Below the pieces are notes generated by a model. It was not told where the DNA came from and did no database searches. It saw only the letters and a program-made list of their open reading frames with translations. Position numbers and translations under genes: made by a program. From VAZQ01 sp036555745 (GTDB taxonomy: Bacteria; Pseudomonadota; Alphaproteobacteria; Rhizobiales; Xanthobacteraceae), in NCBI GenBank assembly GCA_036555745.1, contig DATBKV010000257.1, forward strand, positions 1-20,848: a stretch of DNA of 20,848 bases, written 5' to 3'. Of this stretch, positions 8,112-15,650 are shown piece by piece; within the stretch, counting starts at the first letter, position 1; each line of letters starts with the position of its first letter.

Positions 8112-8118
8112 CGGCACG
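8095..8118. promoter_or_regulatory. Inverted repeat overlapping the candidate promoter (possible operator)
   Basis: CGTGCCG at 8095-8101 and CGGCACG at 8112-8118 form a perfect 7-bp inverted repeat with a 10-base centre, covering the spacer and -10 region of the candidate promoter. A dimeric repressor could bind such a site. No regulator gene is adjacent, so this is inference from symmetry and placement. Confidence 0.35.
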
Positions 8119-8144
8119 ACCGCTCCATACGCATGCCCGTCGTC

Positions 8145-8150
8145 GGAGGG
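8145..8150 (+). promoter_or_regulatory. Strong ribosome binding site fixing the precursor start
   Basis: GGAGGG lies 7 bases before the ATG at 8158. It is the best ribosome binding site seen in the centre of the window and decides the start against the longer frame beginning at 8083, which has no such site and overlaps the candidate promoter. Confidence 0.8.
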
Positions 8151-8157
8151 AGCCCAC

Positions 8158-8604
8158 ATGCACGATGATCGCGAGATACAAGAGCGACGCGCTCAGGAAA
8201 TCCAAAAGGAATTGAACAACGAGGGCCTCTCCCGGCGCGCATTTTTGGATCGTTTGAAATTGATCGGCGTGGGCTTTGGCGCGGCGTTTGTGTTGGGCGT
8301 GCGAGATGCCGATGCCGGTGTCCGGTCTGATGCCACGGTAAGCCTGAAATCGACCAATCCTGCCTTGAACGATATCATCGAGGAGGGCCGCAAGGATCTC
8401 GGCCTCGAAGACGACCGCCACAGCCGCGGTGCTGCGCAGCCCGCCGGGGACGGCGACGATGCGAGGATCCAGACCGCGTACGCTCGCTTCTATCGCCGCG
8501 GATACGGGCGCGGCTACGGCCGCTATGGACGCTTTTATGGTCGCTATGGCCGCGGGTACGGGCGGTACGCTCGGTTCTATCGCCGCTTCTATCGGCGATT
8601 CTGA
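8158..8604 (+). CDS. Putative RiPP precursor: Tat signal plus Tyr-x-Arg repeat core (GrrA-like)
   Basis: A 148-residue protein in three parts. Residues 1-53 form a twin-arginine signal peptide: a charged N-region, SRRAFL at 25-30, a hydrophobic stretch 35-48, and an Ala-x-Ala site (residues 51-53) before Gly54. Residues 54-102 are a plain hydrophilic spacer containing NPALNDIIEEG and an acidic GDGDDA stretch. Residues 103-148 are a low-complexity core with eleven Tyr-(Gly/Ala/Arg)-Arg triplets, 15 Arg, 11 Tyr, 9 Gly and 5 Phe, and no acidic residue. Aromatic-x-x triplets next to a radical SAM/SPASM gene are the hallmark of three-residue cyclophane peptides (GRRM/OscA, Xye, Fxs). Modification here is inferred. 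An unmodified Arg/Tyr-rich secreted or nucleic-acid-binding protein is the alternative. Confidence 0.82.
   Translation: MHDDREIQERRAQEIQKELNNEGLSRRAFLDRLKLIGVGFGAAFVLGVRDADAGVRSDATVSLKSTNPALNDIIEEGRKDLGLEDDRHSRGAAQPAGDGDDARIQTAYARFYRRGYGRGYGRYGRFYGRYGRGYGRYARFYRRFYRRF
8479..8601 (+). repeat. Tyr-x-Arg triplet repeat encoding the presumed core peptide
   Basis: Codons 108-148 of the precursor encode eleven Tyr-x-Arg triplets at Tyr 108, 112, 116, 120, 123, 127, 130, 134, 137, 141 and 145. They are separated by nothing or by one Phe or Gly. The middle residue is Gly in six triplets, Arg in three and Ala in two; the two ends carry the Ala/Arg forms and the centre the Gly forms. Synonymous codons vary: all four Gly codons and four Arg codons occur. 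The repetition is therefore kept in the protein more than in the DNA. Confidence 0.9.
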
Positions 8605-8772
8605 TCGCAGCGTGCTCCGAACTAGAGAGCCGTTGCTCGCCGCGATGCGCGAAGCGCAGCATTAGCGGTTACGCACCGCAGGACAACGCCATCAGCACAC
8701 TGCGCACGAAGCGCCGCGTGCGCGGGTGACTATAGCGAAGCGAAAGCGCGGCGACCGGAAGGTTGGCGAGAG
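8605..8772 (+). other. Gap between precursor and maturase genes
   Basis: 168 bases. A small hairpin (TGCGC at 8646-8650, GAA loop, GCGCA at 8654-8658) lacks a U tract and is weak, so a partial terminator or processing site lowering maturase expression is possible but unproven. I see no convincing second precursor or transporter fragment. Confidence 0.35.
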
Positions 8773-9999
8773 ATGGCGAACGTCGATATCTCGCATGAGC
8801 CGCATGAGCCGAGCCCGAGAGGGATCGAGAAATCGCCCGGTCGCGAGGTTCCCGTTTTCACCTTCGTCCTGGTCAAACTCGCCTCCCGCTGCAACATCAA
8901 TTGTACGTATTGCTACTGGTTCCGCGATGCCGAGGTCTACCGCAAGCCGGCAGTCCTGACGAGCGAGGCCGAGAGTGCATTCTGCGAGCGGCTCGAGCAG
9001 CACATTCAGAAGTTCGGGCTCGAGCAGTTCATTCTAGTGTTCCATGGGGGCGAGCCGCTGCTCTTTCCCAAGCATCGGTTCGTCAAGCTACAAGAGAAAC
9101 TGCTGGACATCGAGGAGCGCACCGGCTGCCACATCGAGCGCGGAGTCTGCACCAACGCCATTCTGATCGATCGGGAATGGGCGGAAATCTTCAAGAGCTA
9201 CGACGTGATGGTGAGCGTAAGCCTCGACGGTCCGCCCGAGATCAATGACCGGTACCGCGTCGATTTCAAGGGCAAGGGCACCCATGCCGACGTCTTGCTC
9301 GGCCTCCAGTGCCTGCGGGCGAATGGCATCGACCCGGGCCTAATCTCGGTCTGCAATCCGGCCACGGATCCCGACCGGGTCGTTTCATACGTGGTGGAAC
9401 AGCTCGGCATCCGGCACTTCGACATCCTTCCGCCCGACGCCACTCATTCCGACAACCCGCCGCAGATCGCCGAGTACTTCATCAAACTGTTCGACGTATG
9501 GTTCGACAAGTATGCGGCGCAGGGCGTGCGCATCAAGACGCTGGATTCGATGATCCAGGGACTGCTAGGCAATCTTTCGGTTTCCGACACCGTCGGTCTC
9601 GGCCCGATCGACACCGTGACGCTGATGACGGACGGCGCCCTCGAGCCGCTCGACGTGCTTCGAATCGCGGGCGATGGCAGCACCAAGACGGATTCGAACG
9701 TTCTCGCGAACGCGCTGCAGGACGTTCAGCGCGACCCGCGCTGGCGGGAAGCGTTCGAGGCCAGCCTGCAAGTGTGCGACATCTGTCGGCAGTGCGAGTA
9801 TCTTGATGCCTGTGGGGGCGGTCACCTTGCGCAACGCTGGTCGCAACAGCGCCGGTTCGACAATCCGAGCGTCTATTGCGAGAGCTGGAAGCGCATCTTC
9901 GCCCACATGTGGACGCGCATTTCTCCAACCCTGATCGTCGAATATCAGTCGATCGCGGGCAAGCAGCCGAGCGTGCCGAGGACGGCGCCGAGCTCTTGA
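8773..9999 (+). CDS. Radical SAM/SPASM peptide maturase (GRRM/FxsB/XyeB-like)
   Basis: A 408-residue radical SAM enzyme, presumably cytoplasmic, that should modify the precursor encoded just upstream. The CxxxCxxC motif binding the catalytic [4Fe-4S] cluster is at Cys40, 44 and 47 (CNINCTYCYWF), and HGGEP, contacting SAM, is at 91-95. The C-terminal SPASM region carries Cys335, 338, 341, 347 and 369 for auxiliary clusters, with CGGGHLAQRWS and FDNPSVYCESW, wording seen in the GRRM, FxsB and XyeB maturases that form three-residue cyclophanes. The TDG-x-x-E block (286-291) is also typical. The ATG has GGAAGG 10 bases upstream. I found no separate peptide-binding RRE domain. Arylsulfatase-activating (anSME) enzymes share the fold, but no sulfatase gene is present. 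Confidence 0.92.
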   Translation: MANVDISHEPHEPSPRGIEKSPGREVPVFTFVLVKLASRCNINCTYCYWFRDAEVYRKPAVLTSEAESAFCERLEQHIQKFGLEQFILVFHGGEPLLFPKHRFVKLQEKLLDIEERTGCHIERGVCTNAILIDREWAEIFKSYDVMVSVSLDGPPEINDRYRVDFKGKGTHADVLLGLQCLRANGIDPGLISVCNPATDPDRVVSYVVEQLGIRHFDILPPDATHSDNPPQIAEYFIKLFDVWFDKYAAQGVRIKTLDSMIQGLLGNLSVSDTVGLGPIDTVTLMTDGALEPLDVLRIAGDGSTKTDSNVLANALQDVQRDPRWREAFEASLQVCDICRQCEYLDACGGGHLAQRWSQQRRFDNPSVYCESWKRIFAHMWTRISPTLIVEYQSIAGKQPSVPRTAPSS

Positions 10000-10607
10000 C
10001 CACCCGCCTGCTCCAATCGCGCGCCGCTGCGGCGGAGCCCGGGGGGCTGCTTCGCCGAAGCTTCTTCGCCCGCAGCGTGCATGCCGTTGCTCCGGATCTC
10101 ATCGGAGCGACGTTGCTGTTCAAGAGCGTCGGCGGCGTGATCGTCGAGGCTGAAGCCTATCATCAGACCGACCCGGCCGCGCATTCTTTCGGCGGTCCTA
10201 CCGCGCGCAACGCGGTGATGTTCGGGCGTCCGGGCTACGCCTATGTCTATCGCTCCTATGGCATTCACTGGTGCCTCAACTTCGTCTGCGAGCCGGCAGG
10301 CGCCGCGAGCGCCGTGCTGATCCGTGCCCTGGCACCCACGCACGGCATTGCCGTCATGCGGCGACGCCGCGGGGTGAGCGACGAGCGGCTGTTGTGCTCA
10401 GGTCCCGGACGCCTGTGCGAGGCGCTCGGCATCACCGACGCGCAATACGGATTTGCGCTTGACCGGCCGCCATTCGCGATCCTCGCACGCGACGCGCGGG
10501 TGGAAATCGCCATTGGGCCGCGTATTGGGCTCACCAAGGCGACCGGCCAGCCCTGGCGCTACGGTCTCAAGGGCTCGCCGTTTCTCAGCAAGCCGTTCAA
10601 GACCTGA
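9996..10607 (+). CDS. DNA-3-methyladenine glycosylase (AAG/Mpg family)
   Basis: Base-excision repair enzyme removing alkylated purines such as 3-methyladenine. The 203-residue form matches bacterial AAG proteins. Seen: VEAEAYHQTDPAAHSFGG with the catalytic Glu53 and Tyr55 equivalents (Glu125 and Tyr127 of human AAG), TARNAVMFGRPGYAYVYRSY with the Tyr that intercalates into DNA, and HWCLNFVC. A TTG at 9996 overlaps the maturase TGA (bases TTGA), the layout of a coupled gene pair. The only earlier in-frame ATG, at 9876, would add 40 residues lying inside the maturase gene with no family similarity. The start is therefore probable, not certain. The family assignment is firm. A functional tie to the RiPP genes is unproven. 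Confidence 0.9.
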   Translation: MTTRLLQSRAAAAEPGGLLRRSFFARSVHAVAPDLIGATLLFKSVGGVIVEAEAYHQTDPAAHSFGGPTARNAVMFGRPGYAYVYRSYGIHWCLNFVCEPAGAASAVLIRALAPTHGIAVMRRRRGVSDERLLCSGPGRLCEALGITDAQYGFALDRPPFAILARDARVEIAIGPRIGLTKATGQPWRYGLKGSPFLSKPFKT

Positions 10608-10630
10608 GCCGGCGGCACCCTCGAACCCGG

Positions 10631-11608
10631 TCATTCCACATCGGGGGCGAAAAGTTCGTCCGCGAGGACGACGCGCGGGGAGAGGCCCTGCTCGTGCACA
10701 TAACGCCCGATCGCTTCCCACGTCGGCCGGTTCGGTTCGAGCCCGTAGGCCCAGAAATCCTTCCCCAAGACACGTCGCGCTTCCTCGACATGATCGATCA
10801 GCCACGGCAATGCCAGACGCAAGGCATCCGTGTCATAGAGGCCATCGACGGCGACATCGCGCGCCTGCACGAACGCCTTGTAGATGCTGCGCGCCGCCCA
10901 TGGATGCGCGCGATGCACGTCCTCCCGTAGCACCACGGTATGCATGATCGGGAAGATGCGCGTCCGGCGATAGTAGTCCTGTTCGGTTTCCTTATAATTC
11001 GGGAACAGCCGTACGGTCGACGGCCGGCTTTCGAGAAAGAGCTTCGGAATGTAGAGCGAGAGCAGCGCGTCGAGCTCGCCGGCAGCGAACATCTGCTCGA
11101 GCGTCTGCCCTTCGGAAAGAAAATCGAGCCGTATGTCGGTGGGAAGATTCAGGGGGATCAGCGGTGGCTCGACGAAACTGTTGAGACCGCCCATGAACCA
11201 GTGCATGTCCTGCGCCCTGACGCCGTAGTCGTGCTGCAGCATGCCGCGCATGAAGACGAGCCCGGTCGAGCTCCACTGCGACGTGCCGACGCGTTTGCCT
11301 TTGAGGTCGCGGGGCGCCGCGATGCCGGTGCCGGCGCGCACATAGATGCAGGAGTGGCGGAAGATTTTGGAGAGGGCTACCGGCACCGCCACGAACGGGC
11401 AGGCACCGCGGCCTTTCAGCGCCGTGTACGATGCCAGTGAGAGCTCGGAGACCTGAAATTCCCCGTTATCGAGCATGCGCTGGAAGGCCTGCCGCGGGCG
11501 CAAAATCTCGATGTCGAAATCGATGCCCTCGGGCTTTACGCGGCCGTCGATGAGCGGACGGCTGCGGTCGTAATCCCAGCACGCCAGCGTAAGTTTGAGG
11601 TTGGCCAT
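10631..11608 (-). CDS. 4,5-dihydroxyphthalate decarboxylase-like / SsuA-type substrate-binding-like protein
   Basis: A 325-residue protein of the group usually annotated as 4,5-dihydroxyphthalate decarboxylase, whose fold is that of type 2 periplasmic binding proteins (NMT1/SsuA-like). The opening LKLTLACWDYDRSRPLIDGR, then VKPEGIDFDIEI, FQVSELSLASYTAL and DLKGKRVGTSQWSSTG are characteristic. No signal peptide is seen with the ATG at 11608, which fits a cytoplasmic enzyme or sensor rather than an ABC-transport binding protein. The frame upstream of this ATG is antisense-like, lying over the MFS gene, and was discarded. It follows the CynX-like MFS gene by 11 bases, so the two probably form an operon for uptake and breakdown of one small organic acid. 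That substrate is unknown. Confidence 0.82.
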   Translation of the reverse strand: MANLKLTLACWDYDRSRPLIDGRVKPEGIDFDIEILRPRQAFQRMLDNGEFQVSELSLASYTALKGRGACPFVAVPVALSKIFRHSCIYVRAGTGIAAPRDLKGKRVGTSQWSSTGLVFMRGMLQHDYGVRAQDMHWFMGGLNSFVEPPLIPLNLPTDIRLDFLSEGQTLEQMFAAGELDALLSLYIPKLFLESRPSTVRLFPNYKETEQDYYRRTRIFPIMHTVVLREDVHRAHPWAARSIYKAFVQARDVAVDGLYDTDALRLALPWLIDHVEEARRVLGKDFWAYGLEPNRPTWEAIGRYVHEQGLSPRVVLADELFAPDVE

Positions 11609-11619
11609 CGCGTGAGCGC

Positions 11620-12825
11620 TTATGAACTTATCGGCACCTGAGGCGGACGCAGTTGCATGGCGACGGGCACGACCAGCAGCGGCAATGCGGCCATCGCAAT
11701 CGGCACGAACGCGAAACGCGGGTTTCCGCCAAAGTCCCAAGCCGCGCCGCTGAGCACGGAGATCAAAAGACCCTCGCAGTAGCTGATGGTGAACATCGCT
11801 GCCGACGTTCGCGCCACGTCCACTGGCGCGCTCAACAGCGCTGGGAGCCCGAAAGCGATAGTGAACACGCAAGCTCCGAGAAAACCCAGCACGCCCGCGA
11901 ACAGCACGGTCCAACCGCTGGCGGTGGTGACGATTCCGGCAAGGCAGAGCAGAATCAGAACGCCGCACAACACGAGAGGCCAGGCGCGCCGCTCGAGCCT
12001 GCCTGCCAGCGCGAGCAGCAGGAACGAGGCCGGAAGCTGGCCGAAATTGAGCGCGGTGAGCGTGCCCTGGATCAAGTCAGGCCGGCCAGCGCCTGTGAGC
12101 AGGCCCGGCAAGAACGCGTTGGTGCTGAAATAGACGCTATTGACGCTGCCGAATACGATGCCGATGCTCCAGATCAGCTTGTCGCTCCAATCCGGCCACC
12201 AGAGCGGCGCCGGCGCGCCGGCAACGGCTTTGTCCGGCGACGGCGCGAACGCGGCGGTCAAGCCGGCGGCGGCGATCAGAGGGACGCCCCAGACCGCGAA
12301 AGCCCAGCGCCAGGAACCGCCGACCAGCGGAAGGATGAGCGGGATCGTCAGCATAACCCCCAGCGTTTCACCCACGAGCAAGCCGTTGGTGCACACTGCG
12401 GTGCCGAAGCCCACGCGGCGCGGCAGCCATTTGCCGATCAGCGGCGGCAGCGCCGGCTGGATGACGGCAATGGCCGCGCCCATCGCAATGGTGGCGGCGT
12501 AGAGCGCGAGCACGTCGAGCAGCGCCCCGCGTAGACTGGACGCCACGCCCGCGACCAGCAGACCGGCCACCAGGGTCCGCACCGCGCCGAAGCGCGCCAC
12601 CAGCAGCGATCCCGGCAGCGCCGCGATGCCGAACAAGATCACCGGCAGACCCGACAGGATGCCGATCTCGGTGCCGGTCAGCTCGAGGTCGGCCTGAATG
12701 AGCGGGATCACCGGCGGCACCGCCAACACGGTCAGCCGCAGGCTCACGCCGGCCAGCCACAGCAGACCGATTGGGATCCAGAATTCCCGCATCGCGCTTC
12801 CGGCTGCGGCGTTCGTCGCGGTCAT
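11620..12825 (-). CDS. MFS transporter, CynX/NimT-like
   Basis: Inner-membrane transporter of 401 residues with about 12 hydrophobic segments. The first half carries LLWLAGVSLRLTVLAVPPVI, then LTGTEIGILSGLPVILFGIA, then LLVARFGAVRTLVAGLL, which resembles the cyanate/2-nitroimidazole transporter group (CynX, NimT). Between the halves is a short hydrophilic loop (near AFAPSPDKAVAGAP). The start at 12825 is the first in-frame ATG; Met12 is a possible alternative because the hydrophobic part begins soon after it. It lies 38 bases downstream of valS on the same strand and 11 bases upstream of the dihydroxyphthalate-decarboxylase-like gene. The substrate cannot be read from sequence; an aromatic or small carboxylic acid is a guess from the neighbour. 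Confidence 0.88.
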   Translation of the reverse strand: MTATNAAAGSAMREFWIPIGLLWLAGVSLRLTVLAVPPVIPLIQADLELTGTEIGILSGLPVILFGIAALPGSLLVARFGAVRTLVAGLLVAGVASSLRGALLDVLALYAATIAMGAAIAVIQPALPPLIGKWLPRRVGFGTAVCTNGLLVGETLGVMLTIPLILPLVGGSWRWAFAVWGVPLIAAAGLTAAFAPSPDKAVAGAPAPLWWPDWSDKLIWSIGIVFGSVNSVYFSTNAFLPGLLTGAGRPDLIQGTLTALNFGQLPASFLLLALAGRLERRAWPLVLCGVLILLCLAGIVTTASGWTVLFAGVLGFLGACVFTIAFGLPALLSAPVDVARTSAAMFTISYCEGLLISVLSGAAWDFGGNPRFAFVPIAMAALPLLVVPVAMQLRPPQVPISS

Positions 12826-12863
12826 TTCGCTACGTTTGGTCCCCCGCGGCCGCGGAAAAACGC

Positions 12864-15650
12864 CTACGCCGCGCCCTTGAGGCGCTCCAGCGCCTCGCCG
12901 ATCCTCCGCCGCCGCGTCTCTGCCTCCTCGCGCTTCTCGCGCTCGCCTTCGACCACTTCCTCGGGTGCGCGCCCGACGAAATCCGCATTGCCGAGCTTGG
13001 CGTCGATGCGCGCGATGTCGGACTTGACCCGCGCCATCTCCTTCTCGAGCCGCGCCTTCTCGGCGGCGAAGTCGATGATGCCCTGCAGCGGCAGGCAGGC
13101 GAGCGCATCGGCAGTGATGATCTGCGCCGAGGCCGGCGGCGGCTTGTCCGCAATCTCGATGGACGACACCCGCGCAAGACGCTTGATGGCCGCGTCATAG
13201 CTGGAAAGCCACGCCCGAGTTCTCGCGTGCCCTCCGACCAGAACCAGCCGGACCTGGGTTGCCGCCGGCACATTCATTTCCGCGCGCACCGAGCGGATCT
13301 TGGACACCAGGTCGATGAGCCAATTGATTTCCTCGGCAGCCGCTCCGAAGGAAGGCCCTCGCTCCGGCCAGCGTGCGAGCGCGAGCAGGCTCGCGCGCGC
13401 GGGCCCGACTTCCGCGGTGACGCGCCACAGCTCCTCGGTGACGAACGGCATGAACGGGTGGAGAAGCTTGAGGATCTCGTCGCGCACATGGGCGGTGGTG
13501 GCGCGCGCCTCCGCCTTGGCCGCGTCGTCGGCCCCCTGCAGGATCGGCTTCACCAGCTCCACATACCAGTCGCAATAGGTGTTCCAGACGAAATGGTAGA
13601 TCGACGCGCCCGCGTCGTTGAACCGATAGTCCGCGATGGCCTGCTCGATCTCGGCGATCGTGTCGCTGAGCGAGGTCACGATCCAGCGGTTGAGCGTGTC
13701 CTTCACCGAGCCGGGGTCGAAGCCGGGCACGGTGACACAATCATTCATCTCAGCGAAGCGACAGGCGTTCCACAGCTTGGTCGCGAAGTTGCGGTAGCCC
13801 TCCACGCGCTGCTTCGAGAGCTTGATGTCGCGTCCAGGCGCCGCCATGGCGGCGAGCGTGAAGCGCAGTGCATCGGCGCCGTACTCCTCGATCATCGGGA
13901 TGGGATCAACCACATTGCCTTTCGATTTCGACATCTTGGCGCCGCGCTCGTCGCGCACCAGCGCATGGATGTAAACCGTGCGGAACGGCACCTCGCCCAT
14001 GAAACGCAGGCCCATCATCATCATGCGCGCGACCCAGAAGAAGATGATGTCGAAACTCGTCACCAGCGCGTCGGTCGGGTAGTAGCGCTTGAGCTCGGGG
14101 GTCTCGTCCGGCCAGCCCAGCGTGGAGAACGGCCACAGCGCCGACGAGAACCAGGTGTCGAGCACGTCCTCGTCGCGCATGAGGAACGGCGAGCGCTGTT
14201 CCGGCTGGAGCGCCATTTCGCGCGCTTGGTCCGGGCTGATGGCACCAGTCTCGGCGTAGAAGGCAAGCGCACGCGAGACCGCTTCGTCCTCGGTCTCGGC
14301 CACGAACACCTTGCCGTCAGGTCCGTACCAGGCCGGTATCTGGTGGCCCCACCAGAGCTGGCGCGAGATGCACCAAGGCTGGATGTTTTCCATCCAATCG
14401 AAGTAGGTCTTCTCCCAGCTCTTGGGCACGAATACGGTGCGGCCCTCGCGCACGGCCTCGAGGGCGCGCCCGGCGAGCGCCTTGGCGTCGACGTACCATT
14501 GGTCAGTGAGGAACGGTTCGATTACGGCGGCCGAGCGATCGCCGTGAGGCACCATGTGGATGTGGGGCTCGGCCTTTGCGAGCAGTCCTGCCGCCTCCAG
14601 CCGACGCACGATGTCCTTGCGCGCGGCGAAACGGTCGCAACCATGGTAACTCAGCGTTTCGTCAAGTTCCGCGCTGCGTGGCAGAGCCTGCAAGAAGGCT
14701 TCATTGTCCGCGAGGTTGAGCTTGGCTTCGACGTCGAGCACGTTGATGAGTCGCAGGTCGTGGCGGCGCCCCACCTCGAAATCGTTGAAGTCGTGTGCGG
14801 GCGTGATCTTGACCGCGCCGGTACCCTTCTCCGGATCGGAATATTCATCGGCGATGATCGGGATGCGCCGTCCGACCAGCGGCAGGATGGCGTAGTGCCC
14901 CACGAGGTGCCGGTAGCGCTCGTCTTCAGGATGGACGGCGACCGCCACGTCACCCAGCATGGTCTCCGGACGCGTGGTCGCGACCGTAATGAAGGTCGAT
15001 GGATCGCTTGAATCAAAAGTCCTGTCTTCCAACGGATAGCGGATGTGCCACAGGTTTCCGTTGACCTCGACCTGCTGGACCTCGAGGTCCGAAATGGCGG
15101 TGCCGAGCGTCGGATCCCAATTGACCAGGCGTTTGTCCTTGTAGATCAGGCCGTCGCGGTGGAGCTCCACGAACACCTTGACCACCGCGCGCGACAGTCC
15201 CTCGTCCATGGTGAAGCGCTCGCGCGACCAGTCGCACGAGGCGCCCAGCCGCTTGAGCTGGTTGATGATGGTGCCGCCCGATTCCGCTTTCCAGGCCCAC
15301 ACCTTCTCGAGGAACTTTTCGCGTCCCAGCGCGCGCCGGCCGGGCTGCTGGTGTTCCATGAGCTGGCGCTCGACCACCATCTGCGTGGCAATGCCGGCAT
15401 GATCGGTGCCGGGTTGCCACAGCACATCCTTGCCGCGCATGCGCTCGAAGCGGGCGAGCACGTCCTGCAGGGTGTTGTTGAGCGCATGCCCCATGTGCAG
15501 CGAGCCGGTGACGTTGGGCGGCGGGATGACGATGCAGTAGGGCTGCGCGTCGCGCCGCTCGGGCCGGCCGGCACGGAAGGCGCCTGCCTCTTCCCACCTT
15601 GCGTAAATGCGCCCCTCGACTGCGGAGGGCTGGTATGTCCTGTCGATCAT
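12864..15650 (-). CDS. valS: Valyl-tRNA synthetase
   Basis: Class Ia aminoacyl-tRNA synthetase of 928 residues (E. coli ValS is 951) that charges tRNA-Val and edits misactivated threonine. HIGH motif: HMGH at 52-55 (PPPNVTGSLHMGHAL). KMSKS loop: residues 572-576 (ERGAKMSKSKGN). Between them lies the large CP1 editing insertion. The anticodon-binding helical domain follows (FMPFVTEELWR), and a C-terminal coiled-coil arm occupies about residues 860-928. The ATG at 15650 gives the family's usual opening (MIDRTYQPSAVEGRIYARWE); an upstream frame of 32 more residues has no such similarity. The ribosome binding site is weak. Stop is TAG. The downstream MFS gene follows by 38 bases and may be cotranscribed. 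Confidence 0.98.
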   Translation of the reverse strand: MIDRTYQPSAVEGRIYARWEEAGAFRAGRPERRDAQPYCIVIPPPNVTGSLHMGHALNNTLQDVLARFERMRGKDVLWQPGTDHAGIATQMVVERQLMEHQQPGRRALGREKFLEKVWAWKAESGGTIINQLKRLGASCDWSRERFTMDEGLSRAVVKVFVELHRDGLIYKDKRLVNWDPTLGTAISDLEVQQVEVNGNLWHIRYPLEDRTFDSSDPSTFITVATTRPETMLGDVAVAVHPEDERYRHLVGHYAILPLVGRRIPIIADEYSDPEKGTGAVKITPAHDFNDFEVGRRHDLRLINVLDVEAKLNLADNEAFLQALPRSAELDETLSYHGCDRFAARKDIVRRLEAAGLLAKAEPHIHMVPHGDRSAAVIEPFLTDQWYVDAKALAGRALEAVREGRTVFVPKSWEKTYFDWMENIQPWCISRQLWWGHQIPAWYGPDGKVFVAETEDEAVSRALAFYAETGAISPDQAREMALQPEQRSPFLMRDEDVLDTWFSSALWPFSTLGWPDETPELKRYYPTDALVTSFDIIFFWVARMMMMGLRFMGEVPFRTVYIHALVRDERGAKMSKSKGNVVDPIPMIEEYGADALRFTLAAMAAPGRDIKLSKQRVEGYRNFATKLWNACRFAEMNDCVTVPGFDPGSVKDTLNRWIVTSLSDTIAEIEQAIADYRFNDAGASIYHFVWNTYCDWYVELVKPILQGADDAAKAEARATTAHVRDEILKLLHPFMPFVTEELWRVTAEVGPARASLLALARWPERGPSFGAAAEEINWLIDLVSKIRSVRAEMNVPAATQVRLVLVGGHARTRAWLSSYDAAIKRLARVSSIEIADKPPPASAQIITADALACLPLQGIIDFAAEKARLEKEMARVKSDIARIDAKLGNADFVGRAPEEVVEGEREKREEAETRRRRIGEALERLKGAA

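Noticed and set aside
8083..8157. 25-residue N-terminal extension of the RiPP precursor
   Set aside because: No ribosome binding site, overlaps the candidate promoter, and would bury the twin-arginine signal; GGAGGG fits the ATG at 8158.
8479..8601. CRISPR-like or satellite DNA repeat
   Set aside because: The periodicity is in codons with varied third bases; there are no regular spacers or identical direct repeats.
8646..8658. Transcription terminator after the precursor gene
   Set aside because: Only a 5-bp stem with no T run.
8429..8665. Second small protein overlapping the precursor in another plus frame
   Set aside because: No start signal, and its sequence is a frame-shifted shadow of the Tyr-x-Arg repeat.
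8773..9999. Anaerobic sulfatase-maturing enzyme
   Set aside because: The SPASM fold is shared, but no sulfatase gene is nearby and a repeat-core precursor is adjacent.
12771..15011. 746-codon plus-strand open frame opposite valS
   Set aside because: It mirrors the valS gene codon for codon and has no recognisable domain or start signal.
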